Positions 1 to 7,230 of a stretch of DNA of 14,308 bases are shown one piece after another. The DNA is from CAZWBR01 sp964404205. GTDB lineage: Bacteria > Bacteroidota > Bacteroidia > Bacteroidales > Prolixibacteraceae. A program made the translations under genes and the position numbers. The notes beneath the pieces are model-generated. The model did no database searches. It saw only the letters and a program-made list of their open reading frames with translations, and had not been told where the DNA came from. The number at the start of each line of letters is the position of its first letter. The stretch's first letter is position 1. The DNA is taken from assembly GCA_964404205.1 (NCBI GenBank), contig CAYOJD010000085.1, positions 1 to 14,308 of the forward strand, read 5' to 3'.

Positions 1-295
1 GTTTTATTCTAAACGGTTGTTTTTTAGATTTTTAATTTTGCTTGATTTGTGAATATGTTGTAAAACATATAACTTTCAAATCGTAAGTTCGTTTGGTTTT
101 AAATTGCTTTTTCTTTATTTAAATGTCATTCTGTTTTTGAACTCTCTGTTTTATCTAATCCTTAATTATAAAGTGTTTTATGGTGTTTATGCCCCTCGCT
201 GTGCTTTAGGCTTAAATAGTTGCTGAAGTTGAAATATTGACTTTACTTTGCAGTGTCAATTACAAAACGTAAGTAAAATCAATAATTAAACTGTT
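1..295. other. AT-rich intergenic leader, no gene seen
   Basis: This stretch before the first gene is strongly AT-rich and carries no convincing open frame, RNA gene or strong hairpin. The only signal I can point to is a weak promoter-like pair near its right end (219-250). The gene to the left lies outside the window. Confidence 0.5.
219..250 (+). promoter_or_regulatory. Weak Bacteroidota-type promoter candidate
   Basis: GTTG at 219-222 is followed after 20 bases by TTACTTTG at 243-250, one base away from the TAnnTTTG consensus of the Bacteroidota primary sigma factor. It would start transcription about 35-40 bases before the ATG at 296. In such AT-rich DNA a chance match is quite possible. 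Confidence 0.3.
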
Positions 296-772
296 ATGAA
301 AACAATATTGAAATCTGCCATCCAAATTAGTTTTGTTGCCCTCTTTTTTATTGCCGCAATGCCAGTATCATCATCAGCTGTCAACTTTAATTTTGAAACC
401 TACACCATTAAAGCTGTTGATCAGGCAAACAACAGTGCGATGACCAAAACATGGAACCTTCAGTATTCGGAAACCGGAAACAAGGTGAGTATTGTTTTGA
501 ACGAGAAAAACGGAGAGAAAGAATTTGTGGTAAAAGGCCAGTTTGTCGAAGTGAGCTATGTGTTAAGCAAAAAAGGGTTTGGTGCCCGCTATGTTAAGGG
601 CAGCCAATCTGAAGTTCCGGCACAAATCCTAAACAATGTAATGAACTCGGAGAAGATTGCCCAGCAGCGCATTATCACTGTTGAGCAGATTGATAACGAA
701 ACTGCATTGAACCTGATTGCAGGCTTTTTGCCCGATTTGCTGAATGAAAATTACAAGTACTTGTTACAATAA
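296..772 (+). CDS. Small exported protein of unknown function
   Basis: I do not recognise this 158-residue protein. It starts with a clear Sec signal peptide: lysines at 2 and 6, a hydrophobic core at about 8-21, and a likely cleavage after SSA at residues 26-28. The mature part is about 130 residues of polar, strand-like sequence without cysteines, lipobox or membrane segment, so it is probably periplasmic or secreted. Lysine and glutamate are frequent around residues 70-105. The gene stands alone: an AT-rich spacer precedes it and a hairpin terminator lies 36 bases after its stop. The ATG is well supported because the signal peptide begins directly there. Confidence 0.75.
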   Translation: MKTILKSAIQISFVALFFIAAMPVSSSAVNFNFETYTIKAVDQANNSAMTKTWNLQYSETGNKVSIVLNEKNGEKEFVVKGQFVEVSYVLSKKGFGARYVKGSQSEVPAQILNNVMNSEKIAQQRIITVEQIDNETALNLIAGFLPDLLNENYKYLLQ

Positions 773-807
773 GAGCTGACCAGACTTTAATGCGGACAAA
801 AAAATGG

Positions 808-835
808 AAGCCATTCTGAAAAGGATGGCTTTCTT
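808..835 (+). terminator. Rho-independent type hairpin
   Basis: The arms AAGCCATTC (808-816) and GGATGGCTT (823-831) pair over nine positions with one G-T pair, around a six-base loop, followed by TTCTT. It lies just downstream of the small exported protein and before the nitroreductase promoter, which fits a terminator separating the two units. Confidence 0.6.
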
Positions 836-867
836 GTTGATTAAAAGCTGCCTACTTTATATATTTG
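836..867 (+). promoter_or_regulatory. Promoter of the nitroreductase gene
   Basis: GTTG at 836-839, a 20-base spacer, and TATATTTG at 860-867 match the Bacteroidota pattern of a TTG-containing -33 element and a TAnnTTTG -7 element. Predicted transcription starts near 873-876, leaving a leader of under 20 bases before the ATG at 893. The -33 element directly abuts the preceding terminator. Confidence 0.55.
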
Positions 868-892
868 CCAAAACCACTGAACGAATCTGATT

Positions 893-1429
893 ATGCTTGA
901 AATCCTTTACAACCGCAGAAGCACCCGTAAGTTTGAAGATAAACCAGTTGAGGGGGAAAAGGTTAAAAAGTTGCTTACGGCGGCTTTGCTTTCACCCACA
1001 TCGAAAAACAGCCGCCCCTGGGAGTTTATTGTGGTCGATTCGCCACAACTGCTGCATCTGCTTTCGGAGGCCAAGCCTCATGGTGCAGCCCTGTTGAAAC
1101 ATGCTCCTTTGGCTGTCATTGTGGCTGGCGATAAAACCAAAAGCGATGTCTGGATTGAGGATTGCTCTATTGCCACCATTATCATCCAACTTGAAGCCGA
1201 AGAGATAGGGCTGGGGTCGTGTTGGGTCCAGATTCACCGGCGCTATTACAACGATGATATTACCTCAGACGAATTTATTCGTGACCATTTTAATATACCG
1301 TCCCATCTGGAAGTATTGTCGGTTGTGGGTATCGGATACAAGGCCGCAGAACGTCCACCACTTACAAACGATGATTTGTTGTGGGAAAAGGTGTCCAGAA
1401 ATGGATATTCGTCCGGAGGAAATCTTTAA
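893..1429 (+). CDS. Nitroreductase family FMN oxidoreductase
   Basis: This 178-residue protein belongs to the small nitroreductase family, which binds FMN and uses NAD(P)H to reduce nitro groups, quinones or similar acceptors, usually as a cytosolic dimer. Family marks are visible: the N-terminal RRSTRKF (residues 8-14) that contacts the FMN phosphate, SPTSKNSRPW (34-43), the helix ending in GLGSCWVQ (106-113), and GIGYKA (146-151) near the C terminus. Length is normal for the compact subfamily. The substrate cannot be read from sequence. It has its own promoter and lies upstream of a globin and a diiron protein on the same strand, so a shared role in redox or nitrogen-oxide stress is plausible, but the 175-base gap leaves a common transcript unproven. 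Confidence 0.9.
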   Translation: MLEILYNRRSTRKFEDKPVEGEKVKKLLTAALLSPTSKNSRPWEFIVVDSPQLLHLLSEAKPHGAALLKHAPLAVIVAGDKTKSDVWIEDCSIATIIIQLEAEEIGLGSCWVQIHRRYYNDDITSDEFIRDHFNIPSHLEVLSVVGIGYKAAERPPLTNDDLLWEKVSRNGYSSGGNL

Positions 1430-1604
1430 TTACTGTTCGTTTTGCCCGTCATTCAAATGTATCAGTCTCTGTTATCCATGCCGGGATTTACTTTTACGGA
1501 ACTGTGGCTCGATATCAGCCGCTGCATTTTAATCAGGCAATCTGCAACCACGGTAGCGTGACTTTTGTAAAAATTGACTAAGATTGCCATACAATCCATT
1601 TGAG

Positions 1605-1985
1605 ATGAAAAAAGATATCGAAAACCTGAAAGATATACAGCTTCTGGTGGACAAATTTTATGAAAAGGTGCAGCAAGATTCGTTTCTCGGGCCCATTTTT
1701 GAATCGCGGCTTCGCGGTCGTTGGGAGATGCACCACAAGAAGCTCTATCGGTTTTGGCATACCGTTTTGCTCCGCCGTCCCGATTATTTTGGCGATCCTG
1801 TGCCGATGCATTTTCAGATGGGGCTAACCAGGGTCCATTTTGATTATTGGCTGAATATTTGGAAAGGGACGGTCGATCTCTATTTTGAAGGGGCAATTGC
1901 CGAAAGGGCAAAATTCAGGGGCGAAACAATGGCCAAAGCTTTTTATCATCAAATTGCCAGGCATACCCGAGTTAATCCATCTTAA
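1605..1985 (+). CDS. Group III truncated haemoglobin
   Basis: This 126-residue protein reads as a truncated (2-on-2) globin of group III. Such haem proteins bind O2 or NO and are linked to NO or oxygen handling. Visible marks are FYEKV at 18-22 with a tyrosine in the expected B10 position, a PMHF segment with H69 as likely proximal haem ligand, and HFDYWLNIW (78-86), the conserved histidine and tryptophan segment after it. An in-frame TTG at 1584 would add seven residues, but the ATG at 1605 gives the usual beginning (an aspartate-rich turn followed by the A/B helix). The stop is only 7 bases before the next start, so it is almost surely co-transcribed with the ferritin-like gene. The nearest alternative is a group I or II globin, which the PMHF and HFDYWL segments argue against. 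Confidence 0.85.
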   Translation: MKKDIENLKDIQLLVDKFYEKVQQDSFLGPIFESRLRGRWEMHHKKLYRFWHTVLLRRPDYFGDPVPMHFQMGLTRVHFDYWLNIWKGTVDLYFEGAIAERAKFRGETMAKAFYHQIARHTRVNPS

Positions 1986-1992
1986 AAATGCG

Positions 1993-2496
1993 ATGATGAA
2001 CGAGACCCTTGCCAGATTTTTGGATGAATCGATCCGATTAGAATTGAATATGTCAGATTTCTATCGGTTATTGTCGGTTGTTTATCCTCAGGATGCAGCG
2101 TTTTGGTCGACATTGTCAAGCGAGGAGGTTCATCATGCCGCATTAATCAAATCGGTCAACGATAATTTTCTTTCTGAGCGCATTGTTCCGTTCGGGACTG
2201 TAGGCCAATATTCGGAGTTACTAAGCCAGTCGAATCGTTTTATTGAGCAGAAGATTCAGTCGATACGGACGAATCCGCCACCACGTGAAGATATTTTCAG
2301 GTTAATGGTGGAGCTCGAAACATCGGCAGGGGAGATTCATTACCAAAGAATGATGGGCGGTAAATCGGCCTCGGTTGTCGAGGAACTTTTTCAAAAGTTG
2401 AATGGGGAAGACAATTTTCACGCAAGGCGCATAATGGCTTATGCCAGAGAAAATTGTTCGGTCAACTGGGAATTAAGTGCCAATGCTGATGAATAG
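1993..2496 (+). CDS. Ferritin-like diiron protein (rubrerythrin-type fold)
   Basis: This 167-residue all-helical protein has the carboxylate/histidine spacing of the ferritin-like superfamily: a glutamate in helix 1 (E17, in LELN), E45xxH48 in helix 2, E107 and E114 six residues apart in helix 3, and D140xxH143 in helix 4, where many relatives have ExxH. It should hold a diiron site in the cytosol; whether it stores iron, reduces peroxide or oxidises a substrate is not visible. No rubredoxin-type CxxC domain is present. Two adjacent ATGs (1993 and 1996) are possible. The frame is open upstream to 1885, but that extension lies inside the globin gene and is spurious. It ends two bases before the stop of the opposing gene. 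Confidence 0.75.
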   Translation: MMNETLARFLDESIRLELNMSDFYRLLSVVYPQDAAFWSTLSSEEVHHAALIKSVNDNFLSERIVPFGTVGQYSELLSQSNRFIEQKIQSIRTNPPPREDIFRLMVELETSAGEIHYQRMMGGKSASVVEELFQKLNGEDNFHARRIMAYARENCSVNWELSANADE

Positions 2497-2498
2497 CC

Positions 2499-3113
2499 TT
2501 ATTTTCTTTCATCGGTTTCAGCATCCTGATTTTCGTCCCTCTCCACAAAATAGAAAAAGAGTTTTTCAATGGCGACCCTAATGGCATCGTTGATCGGGAG
2601 TTGTTCAACAGCCATCTCGGGGTCGATGGCATAGAGTTGCATAAAATAGTTGCGAAAAAGCGGAACTTCGTCGGGTCTGGCTTCTGCATATTGGTTCGCT
2701 TTGGCAATGGCCGCCGGCAGATTCTCTTTCATAATTTTGCAGGTTACCAAACCGGGTATTCCTTCGCGGTTTAGTCTAAATCCATAGCCAAAAAGCCTGC
2801 AGATTAGTCCTCTGTATAGGTAGTTCTGGCAGCCCCATTCTCCTCGTTGCGATGCATCAGCATTATAGTTGACACAAATTCCATCTTCATTCCCGTCGAG
2901 CTTTGCAAGAAATTCGTCCACCTGGTTGGTCTTGTATAGATAGGCTGCCAATGGCAGAAACTCAATCGGACTGGCTTCAATATCGGGTTTAAGGCAGCAA
3001 CGGCTGCAAAATTGCGGACAACTTAAGCCGTTCTGTTTGGCAACAGAGGTAAGGTGTTGGTCTAACCCGGCGTAGACAGTTAGCACTTCGTCGATAAGTT
3101 GGCTGTAGCGCAT
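2499..3113 (-). CDS. YkgJ-like cysteine-cluster protein
   Basis: This 204-residue protein resembles the YkgJ-type zinc/iron-chelating family. Numbered from the ATG at 3113, it has eight cysteines: C32, C36, C39 and C40 in a tight CxxxCxxCC cluster, then C80, C95, C105 and C125. Regular spacing within a soluble helical protein suggests a bound metal or Fe-S cluster, but the ligand is unproven. There is no signal peptide or membrane segment. A GTG at 3143 would add ten residues; I prefer the ATG. It is convergent with the ferritin-like gene, with two bases between the stops. Downstream of the subtilase gene it is isolated by a terminator, so it is probably a single-gene unit. The acidic tail (residues 190-204) is probably disordered. 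Confidence 0.75.
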   Translation of the reverse strand: MRYSQLIDEVLTVYAGLDQHLTSVAKQNGLSCPQFCSRCCLKPDIEASPIEFLPLAAYLYKTNQVDEFLAKLDGNEDGICVNYNADASQRGEWGCQNYLYRGLICRLFGYGFRLNREGIPGLVTCKIMKENLPAAIAKANQYAEARPDEVPLFRNYFMQLYAIDPEMAVEQLPINDAIRVAIEKLFFYFVERDENQDAETDERK

Positions 3114-3286
3114 ATAAACAATGGAATAGAGAAGCTGATTCACATAAACACATCCAATGCAATTATAACAAAATGTACCATTAAGATGAGATTCAGATTG
3201 CGATTTTTTAAAATTTTGTGAGTCGATGATTACATTTAATGATTGTTTACAGACTCTTTCACCTGATAATTTGAAGCTTGTCCATT

Positions 3287-3314
3287 AAAAAAGCTCCCGA
3301 AAGAGAGCTTTTTT
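3287..3314 (-). terminator. Strong hairpin terminator after the subtilase gene
   Basis: The arms AAAAAAGCTC (3287-3296) and GAGCTTTTTT (3305-3314) are perfectly complementary over ten bases around an eight-base loop. The U-tract exists on both strands, so it can work in either direction. It lies 18 bases beyond the stop of the minus-strand protease and upstream of the cysteine-cluster gene. Confidence 0.8.
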
Positions 3315-3331
3315 GGTTTTTTGATGCGATG

Positions 3332-4501
3332 TCAGTGAACCCCGATTGGGTCGGGAGCCCCATCCGTGTCGCCAGTAACACGGCCATCTGTTTTTACTGT
3401 CCCTAATATTAAAAGACCAGTCAAGTGAGGGGCGGCCATAGATGTTCCGGATAGTGTTGCATAACCGCCATCTTTGTAGGTTGAGTAGATTTTCACGCCA
3501 GGTTCACAATAGTCAACTGCGCTGCCATAATTGGAAAAGTAGGCGAAAATATTGTTACTATCCATTGCAGATACAGTATAGATGTTATTTCCGTTTACCC
3601 TGGCAGGTGAGTGGTTGTCAGCGTCGTCTGATTCATTTCCTGCTGCGAGGGCAAACTTACATTTTGTTGAAGCATTGACAACCGCTTCGTCAAGTGTGGT
3701 TGAAACCCCTCCGCCCAGGCTCATATTGGCAACATCGTTTGCAGAAGCTTTCGATGCAACATAATCAACACCGGCAATAACCCCTGATGTTGATCCGCTT
3801 CCATTTCGGTCGAGCACCCGAACGGCAATGACGGTGGCATTTGGCGCTACCCCAATTACCCCAATCGAATTGTTTTTGGCAGCGATTGTGCCGGCAACAT
3901 GGGTGCCATGCCCATTCTGATCGTCAGCAGTTGTTTTACTTCCCAGAAATGTTTTCGAGAGGCTTAGGCCAACATTAAGATCCGGATGATCTAAATCAAT
4001 CCCTGAGTCAATAATCCAGGCTACTTTTCCTGTAGCATCAATGCCTCCGTTGACTCTAGTAATCCCCCATGGTTTGCTTTGTGCAACTGGTGTTGGAGCT
4101 GGTTTTCCGTTGGCCGTGATTGGAGAAAGAGAAATTACTTTGTCGGCTTCCACTCTCTTGATCAGTCCATCGGCTTCCAGTTTTTTGGCCTGTCCCGGAG
4201 CCATTTTTACCGTAAAGCCTTGCAGGGCGGTACTATAAACTTCTTCAACCGGATCGGTTATTTCATATTTCTTCAATAAGCCTAATGCTTTGGCTTTTAC
4301 TTTCTCATTTCTGCCTTCCAGTGCATCTGATACAATGGTTGCATCGTTGTTCAATACAACAATATATTTGCCGTTGATTGCGGCACTTTTAAGCTGTGCC
4401 GTATTATCACTGTTTATCAACGATTCGGTTTTTGAGCAGGCCGTAACTGCAAAAAGGGTTGCAATTGCAACGTAAACAAGTTTAAATCTTTTCATAGACA
4501 T
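3332..4501 (-). CDS. Lipoprotein S8 family serine protease (subtilase)
   Basis: This 389-residue subtilisin-like endopeptidase has a lipoprotein signal peptide with lipobox at C22 (FAVTAC), so the mature enzyme should be lipid-anchored, probably at the outer membrane. Residues about 46-128 look like an I9-type inhibitor/chaperone propeptide. The catalytic triad is complete: D165 in IIDSGID, H198 in GHGTH, S354 in GTSMAAP, with oxyanion N289 in AAGN. C281 and C332 may form a disulphide. After the catalytic serine only about 35 residues remain, so there is no added C-terminal domain and no type IX sorting domain. A second ATG at 4495 is equally possible. The organisation resembles proteinase K-like secreted subtilases. 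The gene stands alone between a 161-base spacer and a strong terminator. Confidence 0.92.
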   Translation of the reverse strand: MSMKRFKLVYVAIATLFAVTACSKTESLINSDNTAQLKSAAINGKYIVVLNNDATIVSDALEGRNEKVKAKALGLLKKYEITDPVEEVYSTALQGFTVKMAPGQAKKLEADGLIKRVEADKVISLSPITANGKPAPTPVAQSKPWGITRVNGGIDATGKVAWIIDSGIDLDHPDLNVGLSLSKTFLGSKTTADDQNGHGTHVAGTIAAKNNSIGVIGVAPNATVIAVRVLDRNGSGSTSGVIAGVDYVASKASANDVANMSLGGGVSTTLDEAVVNASTKCKFALAAGNESDDADNHSPARVNGNNIYTVSAMDSNNIFAYFSNYGSAVDYCEPGVKIYSTYKDGGYATLSGTSMAAPHLTGLLILGTVKTDGRVTGDTDGAPDPIGVH

Positions 4502-4662
4502 ATTGTTTTAAAATTTACTCAGAAAATAAATTGTTGCTAAAATCAACGTATATCATTCAAAATGGTTTTGAAAAGATACGATAAATATCAGAATGATAAA
4601 AGTGGTGAGCTTGAAATGATACAGTTTGCATTATCAGTTTTGCAGACATCAACGGGCTGTTG

Positions 4663-5895
4663 TCAATGAAAGAACATATAGGCGATAAATATGGCAGCAA
4701 TTAAGCCTGCTAAATCAGCAATCAGTGCGCTGGCCAGCGCGTGGCGGGCCTTTTTAATTCCAACCGAACCAAAATAGAGTGCCAGGATAAAAAAGGTGGT
4801 GTCAGCAGCTCCCTGAACGATGCACGAGAGTCGTCCCACGAAGGAGTCGGCGCCAAATGTTTTCATGGCATCAATCATCATTCCTCTGGAACCGCTGCCG
4901 CTAAGGGGTTTCATCAAGGCTGTGGGAAGCGCTCCAACGAAATCGGAATTGATTCCCATTGAATCAAAACTCCATTTTATTCCCAAGATAAAAAAATCCA
5001 TTGCCCCCGATTCGCGGAATACGCCAATCGCTACCAGGATGGCTACCAGGTATGGAATAATTTTTATGGCCGTATTGAATCCTTCCTTTGCCCCATCGAT
5101 AAAGGTTTCGTACACATTGATTTTTTTTCTTATCCCAAGCAAAATAAAGCCAATGATTATTGAAAAAAGGATTACGTTACTCGATATTTTCGAGAAGAGC
5201 GAGATTTCTTCCTGAGTCAGTCTGCTCATCCAAAATATCAGCAGCGAAACCAAGACTGTAGCAGTTCCCAGATATCCGAGAATAATTTTATCGAAAAGGT
5301 TGATTTTCTGAAACAACGAGACTGTTATCAATCCGGTCATGGTCGAGCAGAATGTGGCCAGCAAAATAGGAATAAAGATATCGGAAGGGTCGGCAGCACC
5401 TAACTGGGCGCGATAAACCATAATGGAGATGGGAATGATGGTTAGTCCCGATGCGTTTAATACCAAAAACATGATTTGGGCATTCGAAGCAACGCTTTTA
5501 TTGGGGTTGCTTTCCTGCATCTCTTTCATGGCCTGTAGCCCCATTGGGGTGGCGGCGTTGTCGAGCCCCAACATATTGGCCGCAAAATTCATCATCATTG
5601 GTCCGTAGGCCGGATGACTTTTCCCCAGTTCTGGAAAAAGTTTGTTGAAAAAGGGGCCGATAAACCGTGAAACGATATTTACGATTCCCCCTTTTTCCCC
5701 AATTTTCATGATCCCCGACCAAAGTGTAAGAACTCCAGTCAGTCCGATAGAAATTTCGAAACCGGTTTTGGCCATATCGAAAGTCGATTGTACCATTGCC
5801 GGAAATACTTCTGCATCGCCCAAAAAGATTAATTTGATCAGGGCAATTACAAAAGCAACCAGAAAGAAAGATATCCAAATATAGTTGAGTACCAT
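4663..5895 (-). CDS. Nucleoside-recognition membrane protein (SpmA-SpmB fusion)
   Basis: This 410-residue polytopic membrane protein joins two halves that are separate genes in spore-forming Firmicutes. The N-terminal half (to about residue 215) is SpmA-like, with NMLGLDNAATPMGLQAM at about 107-123; the C-terminal half is SpmB-like, with LMKPLSGSGSRG at about 327-338, AADTTFF at about 363-369 and YFGSVGIKK after it. Both belong to the Gate/nucleoside-recognition domain family, whose transported substrate is not established. About eight to ten hydrophobic segments are visible. The frame is open upstream to a TTG at 6015, which would add 40 residues, but the ATG at 5895 matches the family's usual beginning and length. 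It lies downstream of the DUF6807 gene on the same strand, 120 bases away, possibly co-transcribed. Confidence 0.85.
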   Translation of the reverse strand: MVLNYIWISFFLVAFVIALIKLIFLGDAEVFPAMVQSTFDMAKTGFEISIGLTGVLTLWSGIMKIGEKGGIVNIVSRFIGPFFNKLFPELGKSHPAYGPMMMNFAANMLGLDNAATPMGLQAMKEMQESNPNKSVASNAQIMFLVLNASGLTIIPISIMVYRAQLGAADPSDIFIPILLATFCSTMTGLITVSLFQKINLFDKIILGYLGTATVLVSLLIFWMSRLTQEEISLFSKISSNVILFSIIIGFILLGIRKKINVYETFIDGAKEGFNTAIKIIPYLVAILVAIGVFRESGAMDFFILGIKWSFDSMGINSDFVGALPTALMKPLSGSGSRGMMIDAMKTFGADSFVGRLSCIVQGAADTTFFILALYFGSVGIKKARHALASALIADLAGLIAAIFIAYMFFH

Positions 5896-6015
5896 CGATA
5901 TGATATAATGGTCCGGTTTGTTGAGGGCTTTCAACCCCAATTGTAAAAATGTAACGGGTAAAAATAACAAAATCCGGTATCGAACAGGGATTCTGAAACC
6001 GATTTCTTTTATCAA

Positions 6016-7074
6016 TTAATATTTCAAATTGAAAGTTTTATAATAGTCTTCGATTGTTTTCGGGTTGGGTTTATGTCCGGAAACAATTACAAAACGATAA
6101 CGAAAGGTTATGCTCTGATGTGGCAATATCCTGAAGTTCAGTTTTTCTTCTCCCTTTGTGAAAACACTCCATCCGAGTGGGTTGGCAGCGAAAAGCCCAT
6201 AGCCCCGCGCGTGCCAGTAGGTGGGAAACCCGATGTTTTTATGGTGGTCGCACAACACAATCGAAACGTCGTCGTTATTTATTTTTCCGCTTAACTCCAT
6301 CCACTGGCCACGAGTTCCCCAAACGGCTTCATCTTTAATCCCTTCGCTGCTGAGAAAGCTACCTGTTACACCATCATTGTTCATGGCTTTTACGGTTGTT
6401 GCATTTCCATTCGAGTCGGTCAGTATTGCTTCCTCTTTAGATGGCAGTTCAAACTGGCGGGCTACTCTGATGGCAATCAAACCTTCTTTGTTATCGTTCA
6501 TAAAAACAGTATCCTTTCCGGTAGTTAACGTGGTGATTCTGTCGATAATGCGAACATGGTCAGTAACTTCGAAAATGAATTGTGTTTGCTCTGTCAGCAA
6601 TTTGAGGCCATTGGCATCTATCCAACTTGCTGTTGCCTGAAATGAAGCGCTCTCTTTTCCTTGTTTGATTTTCCCAATTTTATCGTGAACGATAGTTCCA
6701 TACCCGCCTTTTTTGTCCTTTGGAATGGCATCCGAATTGTTCCAGAAGTCGTATCGGTTTACATCGCCATAGTTAAACCAGATTCCTGCATGATGGGGAT
6801 GATCGACTCTTTCGCCGGCCCGCGGGGCCAACGGGTAACCACGTGTTATTTCAGTACCATTTGCTGCAATTACCGGATAGAGAACCGGTTTCATTATATT
6901 TCGGGGCCAGATATAGCTGGTAAACAGCTCTCCATCGACCAGTATGTTCACTCTGTTGGTTTGATTCTCGATGGTAACCTTTGGCGATGATGTTTCACGG
7001 ACTGTTTGTGACTGACTGTTGAAGCCACTTAATAACAACGATATTAACGATATGCAGAAAACGAACCTTCTCAT
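6016..7074 (-). CDS. Exported DUF6807 (PmoA-like) family protein
   Basis: This 352-residue protein has a signal peptide (basic MRR, hydrophobic core to about residue 17, cleavage near 20-23) and then one domain of the family called DUF6807, earlier labelled methane oxygenase PmoA. The label does not mean a methane monooxygenase: these are soluble exported proteins of Bacteroidota and Planctomycetes, common beside carbohydrate catabolism genes. Diagnostic parts are DHPHHAGIWF (91-100) and the segment with H-rich CDHHKN followed by PTYWHARGYGLFAANPLG in the last quarter. The histidines suggest a metal or sugar site; the reaction is unknown to me. It is the first gene of a minus-strand unit, with a promoter box 29 bases before the ATG, and may be co-transcribed with the membrane protein downstream. 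Confidence 0.85.
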   Translation of the reverse strand: MRRFVFCISLISLLLSGFNSQSQTVRETSSPKVTIENQTNRVNILVDGELFTSYIWPRNIMKPVLYPVIAANGTEITRGYPLAPRAGERVDHPHHAGIWFNYGDVNRYDFWNNSDAIPKDKKGGYGTIVHDKIGKIKQGKESASFQATASWIDANGLKLLTEQTQFIFEVTDHVRIIDRITTLTTGKDTVFMNDNKEGLIAIRVARQFELPSKEEAILTDSNGNATTVKAMNNDGVTGSFLSSEGIKDEAVWGTRGQWMELSGKINNDDVSIVLCDHHKNIGFPTYWHARGYGLFAANPLGWSVFTKGEEKLNFRILPHQSITFRYRFVIVSGHKPNPKTIEDYYKTFNLKY

Positions 7075-7102
7075 TGGTTTTTGTCTTTGGTGAAATCCAT
7101 TT

Positions 7103-7110
7103 CAAATGTA
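7103..7110 (-). promoter_or_regulatory. -7 box for the DUF6807 gene
   Basis: Read on the minus strand this is TACATTTG, an exact TAnnTTTG match, 29 bases upstream of the ATG at 7074. No TTG-type -33 element is visible at the expected distance, so the promoter is incomplete or depends on an activator. Confidence 0.4.
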
Positions 7111-7196
7111 TCTATTATGTACGGAATTCGTTAATTTTCGAGCATCGAATTAAGAGTGCAATAAAAGTATAATGAACAAACTCTTGCAGCGATTTG

Positions 7197-7204
7197 TAGT
7201 TTTG
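7197..7204 (+). promoter_or_regulatory. -7 box for the plus-strand membrane protein gene
   Basis: TAGTTTTG is an exact TAnnTTTG match 26 bases before the ATG at 7231. I see no good -33 element 19-21 bases upstream. With the box at 7103-7110 on the other strand it makes 7075-7230 a divergent promoter region. Confidence 0.4.
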
Positions 7205-7230
7205 AAGGAAACAGATACGATACAACCAAG

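Noticed and set aside
1462..1911. Minus-strand open frame of 149 codons
   Set aside because: Antisense to the globin gene and its upstream spacer; no domain and no sensible start.
1885..1992. Upstream extension of the ferritin-like gene
   Set aside because: It would overlap the globin coding region by about 100 bases in another frame; the ATGs at 1993/1996 give a normal first helix.
4820..5215. Plus-strand open frame of 131 codons
   Set aside because: Antisense shadow of the SpmA-SpmB gene; no family resemblance.
6016..7074. Reading the PmoA label as a methane monooxygenase subunit
   Set aside because: The protein is soluble and exported, lacks the membrane topology of PmoA, and is the DUF6807 type found across non-methanotrophs.
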